In this document: positions 12,560-24,100 of the stretch, in pieces
How positions within the stretch are numbered: position 1 is the first letter of the stretch
Layout: each line of letters begins with the position of its first letter
Assembly: GCA_023078555.1 (NCBI GenBank)
Contig: CM041199.1
Coordinates: forward strand, 3,849,315 to 3,913,314
DNA length: 64,000 nucleotides
Direction of reading: 5' to 3'
DNA from: Ulva prolifera
Taxonomy: Eukaryota; Chlorophyta; Ulvophyceae; Ulvales; Ulvaceae
Translations under genes and position numbers: made by a program
Notes under the pieces: model-generated
The model's input: the letters and a program-made list of their open reading frames with translations, nothing else
The model's database searches: none
Told to the model about the DNA's origin: nothing

Positions 12560-14508
12560 CGTGTTTGGCAGATGGGGCCTAGACAATTGAATGCAAGGCT
12601 TTGCTTCCGTCAACTGCGTTGACGCAGGAGCCTCGAGACAGATGGGCTGTTTTCGAGATCACATCGACACCACCATCCCAATAATTCCAGGAAATGGTCA
12701 TTGCATCTGACCGCGGCTGTATACCGCGTCCTCGATATAGGTGGCATTATCACTAGTGTGAAAACTGGTGCTCACTGGCGTGTACTCAGAATCTCCTGAG
12801 ATGGGCTAGCTGAGGGGTCACACTTCCACGTATACAGGAACCTACGATCTATACAGAGAGCGGGCGGCGTCCTTGTTTCTGCTTAGGCGACGTTGGCGCA
12901 CTCATGCCACTTGCGCACTGCTTTCCACTGGGCATGGGCGCGCTGATCGGCAGTTCACGCAACTTCCAACATGAAGAGCATATGCTTGGTTGTGCCTATT
13001 GCAGAACAAGTTGAGAAAATCTATTCACCGCGGCACATGTGAGAAACAGTATACAAGGCCCCGTTTGCATTCTTGTTCTTGCGACGCCAGCCATCTTAAC
13101 ACCTGCCGATCCCAACATTTCAGAGCAAACTTCATGGATTCTGAACAGCCGTCTGAGCCGTCATTGTCTGTGAACACTGCGCTAACGCCTCATCCGAGAT
13201 GCTGACATGGACCACCTAATGCCATGCTACAACCCAAGGCCACAAAGCCCCCGGCTCAGGTGCAAGTAGACCTATGTCGGCCTTCTCCATAACCCAGCGG
13301 GAATAGGCATGCCAAGCATAAGTTCGTTGCTCTGTGGATTGCAGATTAATAAGTTGTTGAATCAATGGCTCTAATTCCCTAACTCTGCAGCACAACCAAT
13401 GGCGATTTGCATTCGCACGATCCGCATCTGCATGCTAGAAAACACACACAATTGCAACAGAGTAAGCATACGGATTTGTTTACAGTTTGCCGAGGTGCCT
13501 TTTGGGAAAAGCGCCCATGCCAGCACTGGATTACACTGCAACAAATACTGCCCTCTGATCACACTCGTACAAAGTGACAGGCCCAGCACTGATGCACATT
13601 ACACACACAGCTGATCTGGTTCGTTCATCTTTCACGATCTACTTGACGCCCCGGCAGACCTGTCCTGCCGAATGCTGCCTATTATGCATGCCGCCACGCC
13701 CTGCCAGTTGGAAACGCCTTGCACACCAGAGAGCACAAGGAAAGATGGCGGAACGGCGTGTCGGAAACTATTCACGGCAATATGTAAGACGACACATCGC
13801 ATTATTTCATGTGCCCCTTGAGAGGCCAGTATTTGCTGCCCTGCTCATGCATGTCAGCTGCTTGCCCCAGCTGCTTGGCGTCACTGAAGCTGCTAATCGT
13901 CCCCGGGCACCTGCCCTCCAGGCTTGCCACATGCAGCCCTTGTGTGACGCGTGCATGCCAGATGTAACGGGCACACGGCGTGCCATTGACACGTCAACGC
14001 CTGCTGCTCTTTGGACCGCTCTGCTCGAGCACTGTCTCGGTGCAGGGAAAGACGTCTCATGCATGGGCTCAACGGCACAGTGCCGCAGTTGCGCATCGGT
14101 GTGGTGCGCTCGGGAGCCTGCGCGGGGGTCACGGCACCATCGCGCCATTCTGAAGCTTCTGCTAAACATGGCCACCGCTGCAGAGCGCCCTGACCTGGGA
14201 TGCGTCCCTGGCCCCAAATCTATCGGAGGCTACACTTCAGCCTTGCGGCTCTGGTCAGGCCGCCGGGCACACCTGCTGGGCCAACGAACAACGGCAGTGA
14301 CACGCTCGACGGCACACGCTGCGTGAGCCGCCCGCGGGCTATGTATGCAACTGACGCGACCGGTGGAAACAAGCTACGGTGCCTCCGGCCACGAGCTCCG
14401 GGGACGTATGCGTGGGCCCCGCCTGGGCCGGGCCACCCGCTGCCCGAAAGACAAAACGCGAAAGAACACGCCCGAGGGGGTGCTGGAAGAGCGCCGCCAC
14501 ACAGCGGC
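12560..14508. other. Intergenic, no gene seen
   Basis: This is the upstream region of the membrane-protein gene and the far 3' side of the glycosyltransferase. Short open frames exist on both strands but none shows domain content or codon structure I would defend. Confidence 0.45.
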
Positions 14509-14664
14509 GTGCCACGCCGGCCGCGGCAGGGGGCTTAGGTTGGGAGAAGGGGCCGCGGCCTCGGTGCACGCCGTCATACGTGCCACGCCGGCCGCGGCAG
14601 GGGGCTTGGGTTGGGAGAAGGGGCCGCGGCCTCGGTGCACGCCGTCATACGTGCTACGCCGGCC
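14509..14664. repeat. 71-base tandem repeat
   Basis: Two full units (14509-14579 and 14580-14650) and a partial third begin with gtgccacgccgg. The full units differ by about one base. The array ends five bases before the stop codon of the glycosyltransferase on the opposite strand, so it is probably part of that transcript's 3' untranslated region. Confidence 0.9.
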
Positions 14665-14668
14665 TGTG

Positions 14669-17600
14669 TTACTCCTTTTTCGCGTTCTTGCCCCAGGGGT
14701 CGGCGAGTACGAGCTGGTCTTGGGGACAGCATTCGTCCGCGAGGCTCTGTGGGATGTCGCAGAGGCCGCCAGTGAACCGGGCCTCCCTGCAGGCAGCCCT
14801 GCTCCCTCAGTGCGGGCATCGCGAAGGAACTTGCATCTCAATTCCTGAGACACCGAGTCGAAGATGCATGCGGACACACAGAAGTAGCTATACAAACACT
14901 CCATGAAGGAAGCAGCACCACGTGGGACCGGGCCAGCAGACACCAGCCGTGGGATCTGCTGGTGATACCGAGGAACACTGTAGAGCGCTTGTAAGCCTAA
15001 TCGGCACCGATTTGAAAGTATCGGTATGTTGGCTCAGTGACTCGCTGCCCAAGACATAGCTGTGTCTTGAGTGCCAGTCACGTTGGCTACCCCAAGCATG
15101 CCAGAGAAATTCAGGATGTGAGCGACCATACGATTGCAAACTCTCTAAAGCAACGATGAACGGAGCCCATGGTAACTTAATGTGGAGCACCTCGGCCGAA
15201 GCAGCAGATTGGGCAGCGTACCTTGACAGCTGCTCGAAGAATTCCCACGACTTCGGGTTGCCGCCAGAAGAAGCACCGCGCTGTATTTTCACAGCGAAGT
15301 CCGCCTGCGACTTGGTGCTGTAGTGGAAGAGCGCCACGGTGTCGATGTATCGCCGCGAGGACGACGCGCCCGCATCTTCATAGAAATGTGCACCATGCTG
15401 GTAAGGCACTGGAGTGCGAGTCTGATTTGACACAGCGGGCGGCACCGCAGAGCAGACGAAGACACCGTCGCGCGGGTCTATTTGTTGAAACTTCTCGTCT
15501 ACAGAGCGTCTGCCGTCCCTGCATGCGGCATGCGGGTGTGGGCAAGCATTCGAGCCAGCAGACTCCAGGAACCGTTCGCGGGAAGGCAAGCTCGGTTGCT
15601 GCTGAGTCGGACTCAGCGCGGTCACAGAAGCCGTTAAGAACTGGCCTCATGATGGCCCAAGCTTCGCAGAGTGAAGAAACAGTCTTGCGCCGTTCCGTGC
15701 GAGGGAGCTATCTCGAGACAATCGCGGCCAGCAGGTGTTTTCAGCAGTATCTCCAGGCGGTACCATAAGCTGTACAGCCCTGACCACAACAACCGCAGCT
15801 GGCAGCCAGCGACCGACAAATACTAAACATCGCGCTGGACGCTCGCGTGCTCTTGCCAAGAGGCAGTAGATGCATGCAACATCACTGACCAGGAACGAGC
15901 TGATGGACTGCGCTGATACACTGATCTGGTGACTAGGCTGTCTTGAAGATAGACCATGCACAGCTGGACTGGGAGTGGCTCAGAAATGAATCTACCCACC
16001 CTCCTGCCATGGGCCCAGTGTTGGGTCATCCGGCCGGATCACATAGAACAATTCTGAATATCCAGGTCTATTTTTTGGATGGCAGCCCCGATAATGCTGC
16101 AAATCGACCCAACACTGCCTTGAACGCAAGCACCTAAAGAGCGCACAGGCAGGCGCTGCAGCAGACATGCAGTGGGCGCACACAAGCAGTGGGCGCATGG
16201 TGGCGGAGCGCACCTGAACTCGGCGTTGTGGGCATGGCCGGCGGCATTGGAGAGGTAGAACGTGTTGGCGATCGTCTTGATGACGTGGCTGCCTTCGCCG
16301 GCGCAGTGGGTGTAGTGGCGCATGACGCCGCCGCTCGCCGGCCTCGCGTGCTGCCCGCTCGGCCCAACGAGCACCCAGTGCACCGACAGCGCGGGCTCAT
16401 ACTTGTAGCGATCCAGCAACTGCGGCAGCTTCATCTGCGGCCTGCACGCACGCACCGCTTACGCCACGAGAACCAAGGCTGCAACGGCATCGCAGTCAGC
16501 GCACTGCAAGCAGATACCCCCCAGGGCACGGCCGATGGAGAAGGCTGCTGAGGAACCAGGGGACAGCGCAGCTGCGACAGGGTTGCGCATGTGGAGGTGC
16601 CGCCGAGGTGTGGAGGTGCTGCCGAGGCAGCCTGGCTTATGACAGAGGAAACGGGCTGCATGGCTGGTCGAAGGTGCAGGCGACATGAACCGGGAGATCA
16701 GCCAGGAGCGATACGTGGCCTCTACAGGCACTGTGCAGCTGCCATGCTGTGGACTAGCGCCACCAAATGTCCTGGCTGAGCGTGATTGACCATTGATCCC
16801 TGGTTCTTCCGTAACAGGTGTAAAAACATATGCGCGTTGGCTGTGTGCCTTATGGTATTGCAGTATGGTGTCAGAAAGTGATCTGCACACTATAGACATC
16901 GCAACAGGGAATGCAATGCACTGCCATGCACATGACTTCAGAGATTTCGATAAGACAATAGCCAGACACAAAAGGATCGCTGAACAGACCGGTCATTGTC
17001 CACTGCATGCTCACAACCATGCCTAGGCACTCCCGGGCAAAGGAACGCAGAGATGTATGCGGATAGCGCCTGGAGATCCCGTCTTGGTGTTCGTGACAAC
17101 TGCGTAGCTGTGCGGACGCGATGAATGAGTGCATGTGCGGGTCCTTGCACTGCTAGCTATCAGGAAGAAGCATTAGCAGGAAGAGCGCATGAAAGGCTGA
17201 ACAGACTGCCGCAGCTTAAGCAAAAGCCAGACCACACGCAAATGACCTTCCTTATTTCCCACACCAGGTTGGCGAGTTTCGTCACGCACGCCGCTGCAGG
17301 AGTATGGGTGGCAAAAACAGCAACCAGCAGCTGTGCCCTGCACTTCTGCAACGGCGTTATACGAGCTGCACCAGCAGAATGCATGAGCGCGATCCCCACA
17401 TTCAGCAATGTGTCAGCAAGCCTACTGTGAGACTGACAAAATGCTGTACACTAGTCACTTGCCTTGGTCGCGTGCTCTTGCGGCAGGACGAGGAGGGCAA
17501 TGACGCACGATTGAGCGAAACACAGACGATACGCCATAGATCAAGACGCACTGCTCTCTGATGACGAGAATTTCGTCAAGGTCCAGAAACGCGAGCCAGT

Positions 17601-18297
17601 TGTGCTTGTGATAATGCTGCTCCATGCAACGACGATACAGCTTGAGCTGCGGGCCTTTGGTGCCATCGACCTCGTACGTTAGAAAACCCTCAGACACGAA
17701 GTCATTCAGCTGACCTCTCATCACAGGTGTTGGCCTGTACGAGTTCTCCGTGAGGTAGACGTGCTCAACGCCGAGCCACCTGCGGCAAGCAGCATCTTGC
17801 GTCAGAAAACATTCGTAATGTGCCAGCACACAATCCACCTGAAGCTGAAAACTACTGCGATAATCAACGTAGGTTGATTCCGCGGTAAGACTGGATCCCG
17901 AGGAGACGACTCGGCCGCTGCAAATGGCAACGAACATGTACTGGAATAACAGGACAGTGCGGAAGGTACACATGACAGCATTATGCAAAGCAGCACACTT
18001 GTAGTACAGCAGCCACTCCCTAACGTCTGTGCTGTTCTCTGCTTTCATCAATGCACAAATGGCCACTGAGTTGCTCCAGTCCGGACTGTCAGGGCCATGT
18101 GTCTCGCTCGGGAGCTCCGGAAGATGGCCATGCCCATGTGTAGTCCGCCATTTGCCAATACATTGGCCTCGAATTAGCCGTGGCTGAGCTGGGTCAACTG
18201 CAAGTGCGCTTTGCAACGTGCAGAGGACAAGCACGAGCGACAGGGAACTCAGCAGCGCATCCCTAGTGGACAGCGACCAGTGAGCCCCGCGAGCCAT
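14669..18297 (-). CDS. Glycosyltransferase family 92 (DUF23) protein
   Basis: Predicted Golgi/ER glycosyltransferase; the family includes beta-1,4-galactosyltransferases. Five exons: 17999-18297, 17552-17779, 16214-16441, 15222-15518 and 14669-14786. Every junction is phase 2 with GT-AG ends, giving about 389 residues. An alternative last acceptor at 14798 adds four. Residues 8-34 form a hydrophobic signal or type II anchor. VAICALMKAEN opens the catalytic domain. WLLYYKWLGVEHVYLTEN is rebuilt across intron 1. WLAFLDLDEILVI carries the DxD-type metal/donor motif near residue 167. LSVHWVLVGPSG and YTHCAGEGSHVIKTIANT follow. ALFHYSTKSQADFAVKIQRG near residue 315 is the characteristic C-terminal block. 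The last exon is short and Cys-rich (ADECCPQDQLVLADPWGK). Acceptor and substrate cannot be told from sequence. The family call is strong and the last exon less certain. Confidence 0.87.
16023..16090 (-). repeat. Dispersed repeat R2, copy 1
   Basis: This is the reverse complement of elements near 35.9 kb and 37.1 kb. Shared parts are the TAGACCTGGAT core and the flanking GGGCTGCCA and CATGTGATC blocks. It sits in an intron of the glycosyltransferase gene. Confidence 0.6.
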
Positions 18298-21170
18298 CCA
18301 GACTGGCTGAAAACGCTATGCTGTGCTATGGTAGAACATATGACCGATGAAAAGACGTCACGCTCTTAGCAGCACAACATGCTGGCCGCGACATAGTCGG
18401 ACGCACAAAGCTGCGGAACTGCCATTCCGGCTCGCAAAACTCGAAGTGGTGGAAGTGAGAAGCCTTTCGAGCTAGTTGTCTTTCAATTCAAGTGGTTGCA
18501 GCCAGCCATCAACTGCGACTCAAATTACCTCACGATGACGCGTCTGCAACTCCGCAAAAGTATGCATGAATACCAACCTTGCAGGTCAAGTGTGCTCCCG
18601 TGGCTTCCGATGGCCTATGTACCATCGTTCACCTCGCATCGAATCAGTTCAGTCGCTTGTCAAATCGGGGGGCTCTTCGATGGGCAATGAAGTTGGCCGG
18701 AATGTATATCTCGCACGCGTCGCGATGGCGAAGTCTACATGATATCACGAACTCCGCGCACGCCAAAGTCCTATACACATTGTGGGAAGACTGATCCACT
18801 ACGGAAACATGCATGCTCAGCGCAGGCCGGTCTTGGACCATTCCGCGCTCCCGTGCGCAGACAGCAACAGCTTGTCTGCAAGTGAAGTTGTGTGCAGGGA
18901 GGCACGACCGAGCTCGAGAGACGATGCATGCCCGCCAAGGTCGTTGCCGCGCATCTGCACGCTGCCAGCGCTGCAGCGTGCAGATGTGCGGCAACTGTAT
19001 GTAGATGATTGCTGAGGCGTTCATCTGCAACGTGCTTGCGTGGCCACGCGCAGGGCGCCACCGGCAACTTCCTCGCACCGTGCACTGTCCGCACGCGCTT
19101 GCCTGTCACCAGCTGTTTTGTAACGGATTGGCCAATGAACACGTCCTCTGTCGCCCACAGCTGAGCCAAGGCCAAGTGCAACGTCGTCTAGGATACGGCT
19201 GCATGGATTGGGCGATACATTCGCTTCCGTATACGTAAGCGTAGCGGCACCGGAGTATACTATAGCATCGCTGGTTCATGCGGCCGTGCAGCCCTCCGGG
19301 GAGGTGGCGATATCGATGCGTTGCGTACGCGGCGCTCTTGCGTAGGGTATGCAGACCGCCTGGGGCTCCTGCAGACGCCTGCAAGTCTGACGCAAGCAAC
19401 TGTACGCGTCCAGCAGCTGCCTCCTGAAGGATGAGTCCAGGGTCCCGCAGCTGAGAACTTAGGCCCGGTGGGCAATTAGCCAAGCATGTCCAGGCCTAGG
19501 ACCCTGTGACCAGGACCAAATTGATGGCGAGGTGCACGGAAAGAACCTTCTGATAGCCGATTGCCGTTGGCAGATTCACACATACATAGCAGGCGTGCAG
19601 CTCAGCTGTCTCTTGCTAGCCTGTTCCCGTGGCACAACGTGTGTGTGTGTAAACTAAAGCTGGATTTACGGCTCAGCAGCCTTGCATGGAGCACCATTCT
19701 CCCCACGACCCTCGCACAGAGAGAGAGCGTAGGCTGCTGATCAATCTTGTGGATATGTGGAGTACGTCCATAGTTGACACATGTGTCACCTGCAGGTACA
19801 TAGTTCGGGCGGACCAGCTCCTACTGCCCCGCTGGTATTAGTTCACTTGTGCTCAGGACAAGTTTACGAAGTCATCAGGCGTATGAATGGGGTGGGTATG
19901 AATGGTGTGGGTGTGCACGTAGTAAGGCACAGCTGATCACCTCCAAAAGAAGCCATCTACATCGACCTGCCCGAAGTGGTGCAGGGGCCAATTGGCACAG
20001 TACTCATGCACGGCCACCCAAACTTGTCTTCCATGGGCAGTCTTGACACGCAGTGCGACAGCTGTACTGCAGGTGATGGATGGGTGCGTGCGCATCATAG
20101 GAGACATATGTAATATTCATTACAGAATCCACGAATGCGAGTACTCAGCCAGCTTTGCTTGGTTATGCATATGGCATGGCGCCATTGAACAACATTACAG
20201 CTCTTTCAGTGTCATCCAAGAAGCAGTAAAGAACTTGAATAAGATGGGATAGCAGACAGGAGCCCTAGGAAGGGACAGAGCAACAGCAGTCCTCAGGGCG
20301 ACAGTGGGACTACAAGCAGCGGCGTAGCAAATGGTACCATTGAGGGCATGATCCAAATTATGTTGCTGAACCTGGCAGACGCATCCTCTTGTTTCCATGA
20401 GTGTCGCGTGTATCTTTCGTCCCTTTGGCGTCTCACCCGCTTGAATGTGTCCAGCAAGGTCAGCGACACCCCCTTGCAATTAGCCCCAAGCGAGCGGACG
20501 AAAGGCTTTACGCCTGAGATGGGCCAAACATATTGTTCACATACAGTTGGTTCTCGCATGACGCTGAGCAGTGCCCTGCCTACGCAGGCCGGGTCGGTGC
20601 GTCGTAGATCGCGATCGCGCCAAAGAGCCTATGGTGATGACAACACACAGCGCACATCTGAGTTTGCGTTGCTGGCGTGGGGCTTAGCGATGGTGATCTC
20701 CTCGGCGGGGCGCATGGCCTTCACACGCATAGTTGTGGCTGTGGTGGTGTACCGCTTTCAGGTCGGCTTGCTCGTGTGTGAACACACCAGCCAGATAGAA
20801 CCGCCTTCTGGCCAAGAGTTTTGTAGAAATGATGGCTTACTTGTCTCTGACATATCTTGCTCAAAGCTGCGGCAAGGCTAGCACAACGTACTCAAGCTGT
20901 CACCACCACTAGCACAGTTGAGCCGTCCAAGATAGCTTGCATCGTTCGAGTCCACGTTGGTGCGCCAGGCACAGGCATGATCACACAGAGCTTCTGCGCG
21001 GCCAGACATGCTGTCAACTGGCGGTAGTGTACAGTGCAGTTTGTGGCTGAGATCCGAGTAGAATCTTGACCCAGCGTCGGCCTACAGCTTTTCGAACCCG
21101 GCAAGCAAGCGGCCACGCTCCGTAGCGATTCCGCTCTGACGGAGATACCGTCGTGCCACGTCTATCGGGA
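18298..21170. other. Intergenic between divergent genes
   Basis: This separates the glycosyltransferase start from the oxidoreductase start, so it should hold both promoters. No coding exon, RNA gene or promoter motif was recognised. Several gcatgc palindromes occur, as in the rest of the window. Confidence 0.45.
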
Positions 21171-24100
21171 ATGATAGTCTCAACAGCTGCTCCGAGGCGG
21201 TCACCTGGAGTCAGGTGCATCAGCCCTGCAGGGATCAGAGCCGAAACATACCACAGACGAAGCCGTTTCACAGTCGCTTCCGCTTCAGCTGCTGAAACGC
21301 AGGTCATAAGAGCATTAGGTGACGTCCCTACGGAGGTGGATGTCGTGGTCATCGGCTCAGGTGTCGGGGGTCTGAGCTGTGCAGCAATGCTGGCGAGGTA
21401 AGTTTACCACTAGACGCCCATTTGTTTTAGCAAACCAGTGCAACATGATGGTAAGCATCTACATCATGCAATTTTGGGTCCGAAATCAACTTATATTCCC
21501 GGGCTGCGGTCATCCGGTTTTTGAACGGCCTCCGGGCGGTCGGTTCGGTGCGCGTTGCTAAGACTGGAGAAGTACTCGCGTCACTGCAACTGTACAGGTA
21601 TGGCTACGAAGTCCTCGTCGTGGAGTCTCACACCAGCCCGGGGGGTGCCGCGCACCACTGGAGCCGTGGACAATTCAACTTTGACAGTGGAGCTGCTCTG
21701 TTCTCGGGCATCAATCCGACGCTGGAAACCGCCGCATCCGGCGAGCAGCGATATAATACCACTGCAAATCCGCTTTCGTCTGTCTTGGCTGCGATCGATG
21801 AAACTGTGCCAAGCGTGATCGACCTCCCCGATCGCGCGACTTGTCTCGTGTATCCAGACGGAAAACAGTATCGCACGCAGCTGGGGTCAGAGAAGTTCAC
21901 AGAGGTGGTGAAGGAGCGGCTTGGAGCAGAGGCTGCCCGCGAATGGACCGCGTTTCAAGATTCAGTCAAGAAGCTGTGTACTACAGCAGGTGCAATCCCA
22001 CCTGCCGCGGTCCGGCTTGATCCAGGTGTGAATCCGACCGAGCATGTACAGAAATCCACATGTAGCTCCTCTCAGACTGTCGTGGCAGTCTCATTGCTCC
22101 AATTCCTGCGACTGTATCAAAGCACCTGCGAACACAGACGCCAGACATGCGCTTGGTGGGGAGTACATGTGCAGGCTCATCACCGACCTCCGCCTTTCTG
22201 ACCACACGACACACCTCGCTGACTCTTGCATCAGTTGCTTCCTGCACGCTAATGCAACGTGCTTGCAGCAGTGTTGCCTCCATTCACTACGGTGACCTGC
22301 AGCCCACCGCCACCACAATCTGCACCACCACCACACGAGCACCACCACTGCCAGTCCATCACCCCACTTGCATACCATGTTACCTTGCACAGATCCACGG
22401 ACGTCTCAAGCTCCAGTCACACTAAGGACTTGATCGTGTGTCAGACCCATCTGTTCTGTTGCGTTCCCGAGACACCACGCAAGCAGCCCCACGGTGCTTC
22501 GTTGGTCCCGTTCCTGTGCTGCATGCTGCTCCTGCCGTGCTCCCTGCCTCCTTGTATTTGTCCTGAAACACACAGCCCCATGGGTGGTCATGTGCCTCTG
22601 TGGTACTGGCCAGTCGCAGGCCTGCTGACCTGCCATCCCTGCCCTGTCCCTGGGAGGTCATGTGCACTGACAGTGATAAAATCACCAGCCTACCTTCTCA
22701 GCCTGCAACATCGCCATCAGCGCAGTCTCTGCTGTTCAGTAGACCACCACATGTCATTTACTTCACCTTACATGTCTGACGTCCAGGGCAGTCTACCACC
22801 GGACTGTCACGAATGGCTGGCCCTGGGCGCACGATCGCATGCACACGCCACGCCCACATCATGCATTCCTCTGCCTCGTTTCTGCTGTTGCTGCACAACT
22901 CATATCCAACATCGGTGCCTCCACGCCTTTGTGACAGCGCACACGGCGGTGTGGTGGTGTGGCAATCCAGTGATATGGCCGCTATACCACTGGACCTTTG
23001 CATGTCGCCATATCCCTCCTGCCCCTGCCTGAAGCATGCGGGCGCTGTCTGGCATGCCCGGCCGTTATGTTGAAAGGACAAAGCCAGCAAGGCAGGTAGC
23101 ACCGCAGGCCACAACCAGGGGGGCCCCCCCACACCCACGCCACCATCAACACGCAATATAGACCCACACACTCATGCAACTGCACACGCCAGCACCCGCC
23201 CCGGCCGCACCCCGCCCCACAGCCCCATACCCATACCCACAAGCACCCTCAGTAAATTCAGATTTACTTTACTTTACTGCTCACTCGTACGCCCCCCCCC
23301 CCTCCCCGCATCCCGCCCCACAGCCCGGCCCCACAGCCCCAAAGGCACACGCGGCACACCTGCCTGTTGTGTGTCCTTGCTTCGCATCCCCACAGTATAT
23401 TTTAGATTCAAGCAAGATTGCACTTACCAGGATAGATTATAGATAGAATATCTCAGCATTAGGTGTCCAACATGATTGGCCGTGGCAGTGCCGTGATGCT
23501 GGCGATGCGGACGCATTGATGTCTGTGAGCATGCCAGACGTTGTTGTAGTTTGTGCTGGTTGATTTGAGGACTCGCTCTGCCACACACTGGCCCGACATG
23601 TTGTAAATCGATTGCAGTTTGTGCTGGTGCTCTGCCATACAATGACCCGGGCTATTGCAGTTTTCGTCTCGCTACACTTCGATCGAGCTCGAAGTCTAGC
23701 CAGACAAATTCAGACCACACAACGATTCTAACCAGACTAAAACAACTCAGACGTCTCGCGTGTGTGCCGCCGGAAGTTCCACGAGCACCTGGAAATCTGC
23801 CAGGGGTTCGCCCACGTGCACTGTCTCCGCGGTGCGTCCCGCCGCTCTGCCTTTGTCGCGACACCACCTGCGTGCCCTCCGCCTGCCGGATCCTGCTGTT
23901 CGGCCAGTCGGTCGACCACAGCCCCCTTTGCTCATGCATGCCGGTTGCTCAGCGCATGCACTGGTCAGGTGAGTGCATGATACGGCACATGCGCTCACCA
24001 GCGCCACATGCGCTCACTCATGAAAATTGATTAAGCGGTGTCAATTTACTGGTACCGTACCGCTGGTGGCTACGGTACGATGCTGATACCATCGGATCAG

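Noticed and set aside
14888..15625. 245-residue minus-strand frame as a separate gene
   Set aside because: Only 15222-15518 is exonic (glycosyltransferase exon 4). The rest is read-through into flanking introns, shown by phase-matched donors and acceptors.
21060..21140. Possible tRNA on the minus strand, suggested by GGGTTCGAAA
   Set aside because: No matching A-box or cloverleaf stems could be built around it.
22259..23032. 257-residue plus-strand open frame
   Set aside because: Lies inside the long oxidoreductase intron, is Cys/His/Pro-rich without domain-like pattern and contains dispersed repeats.
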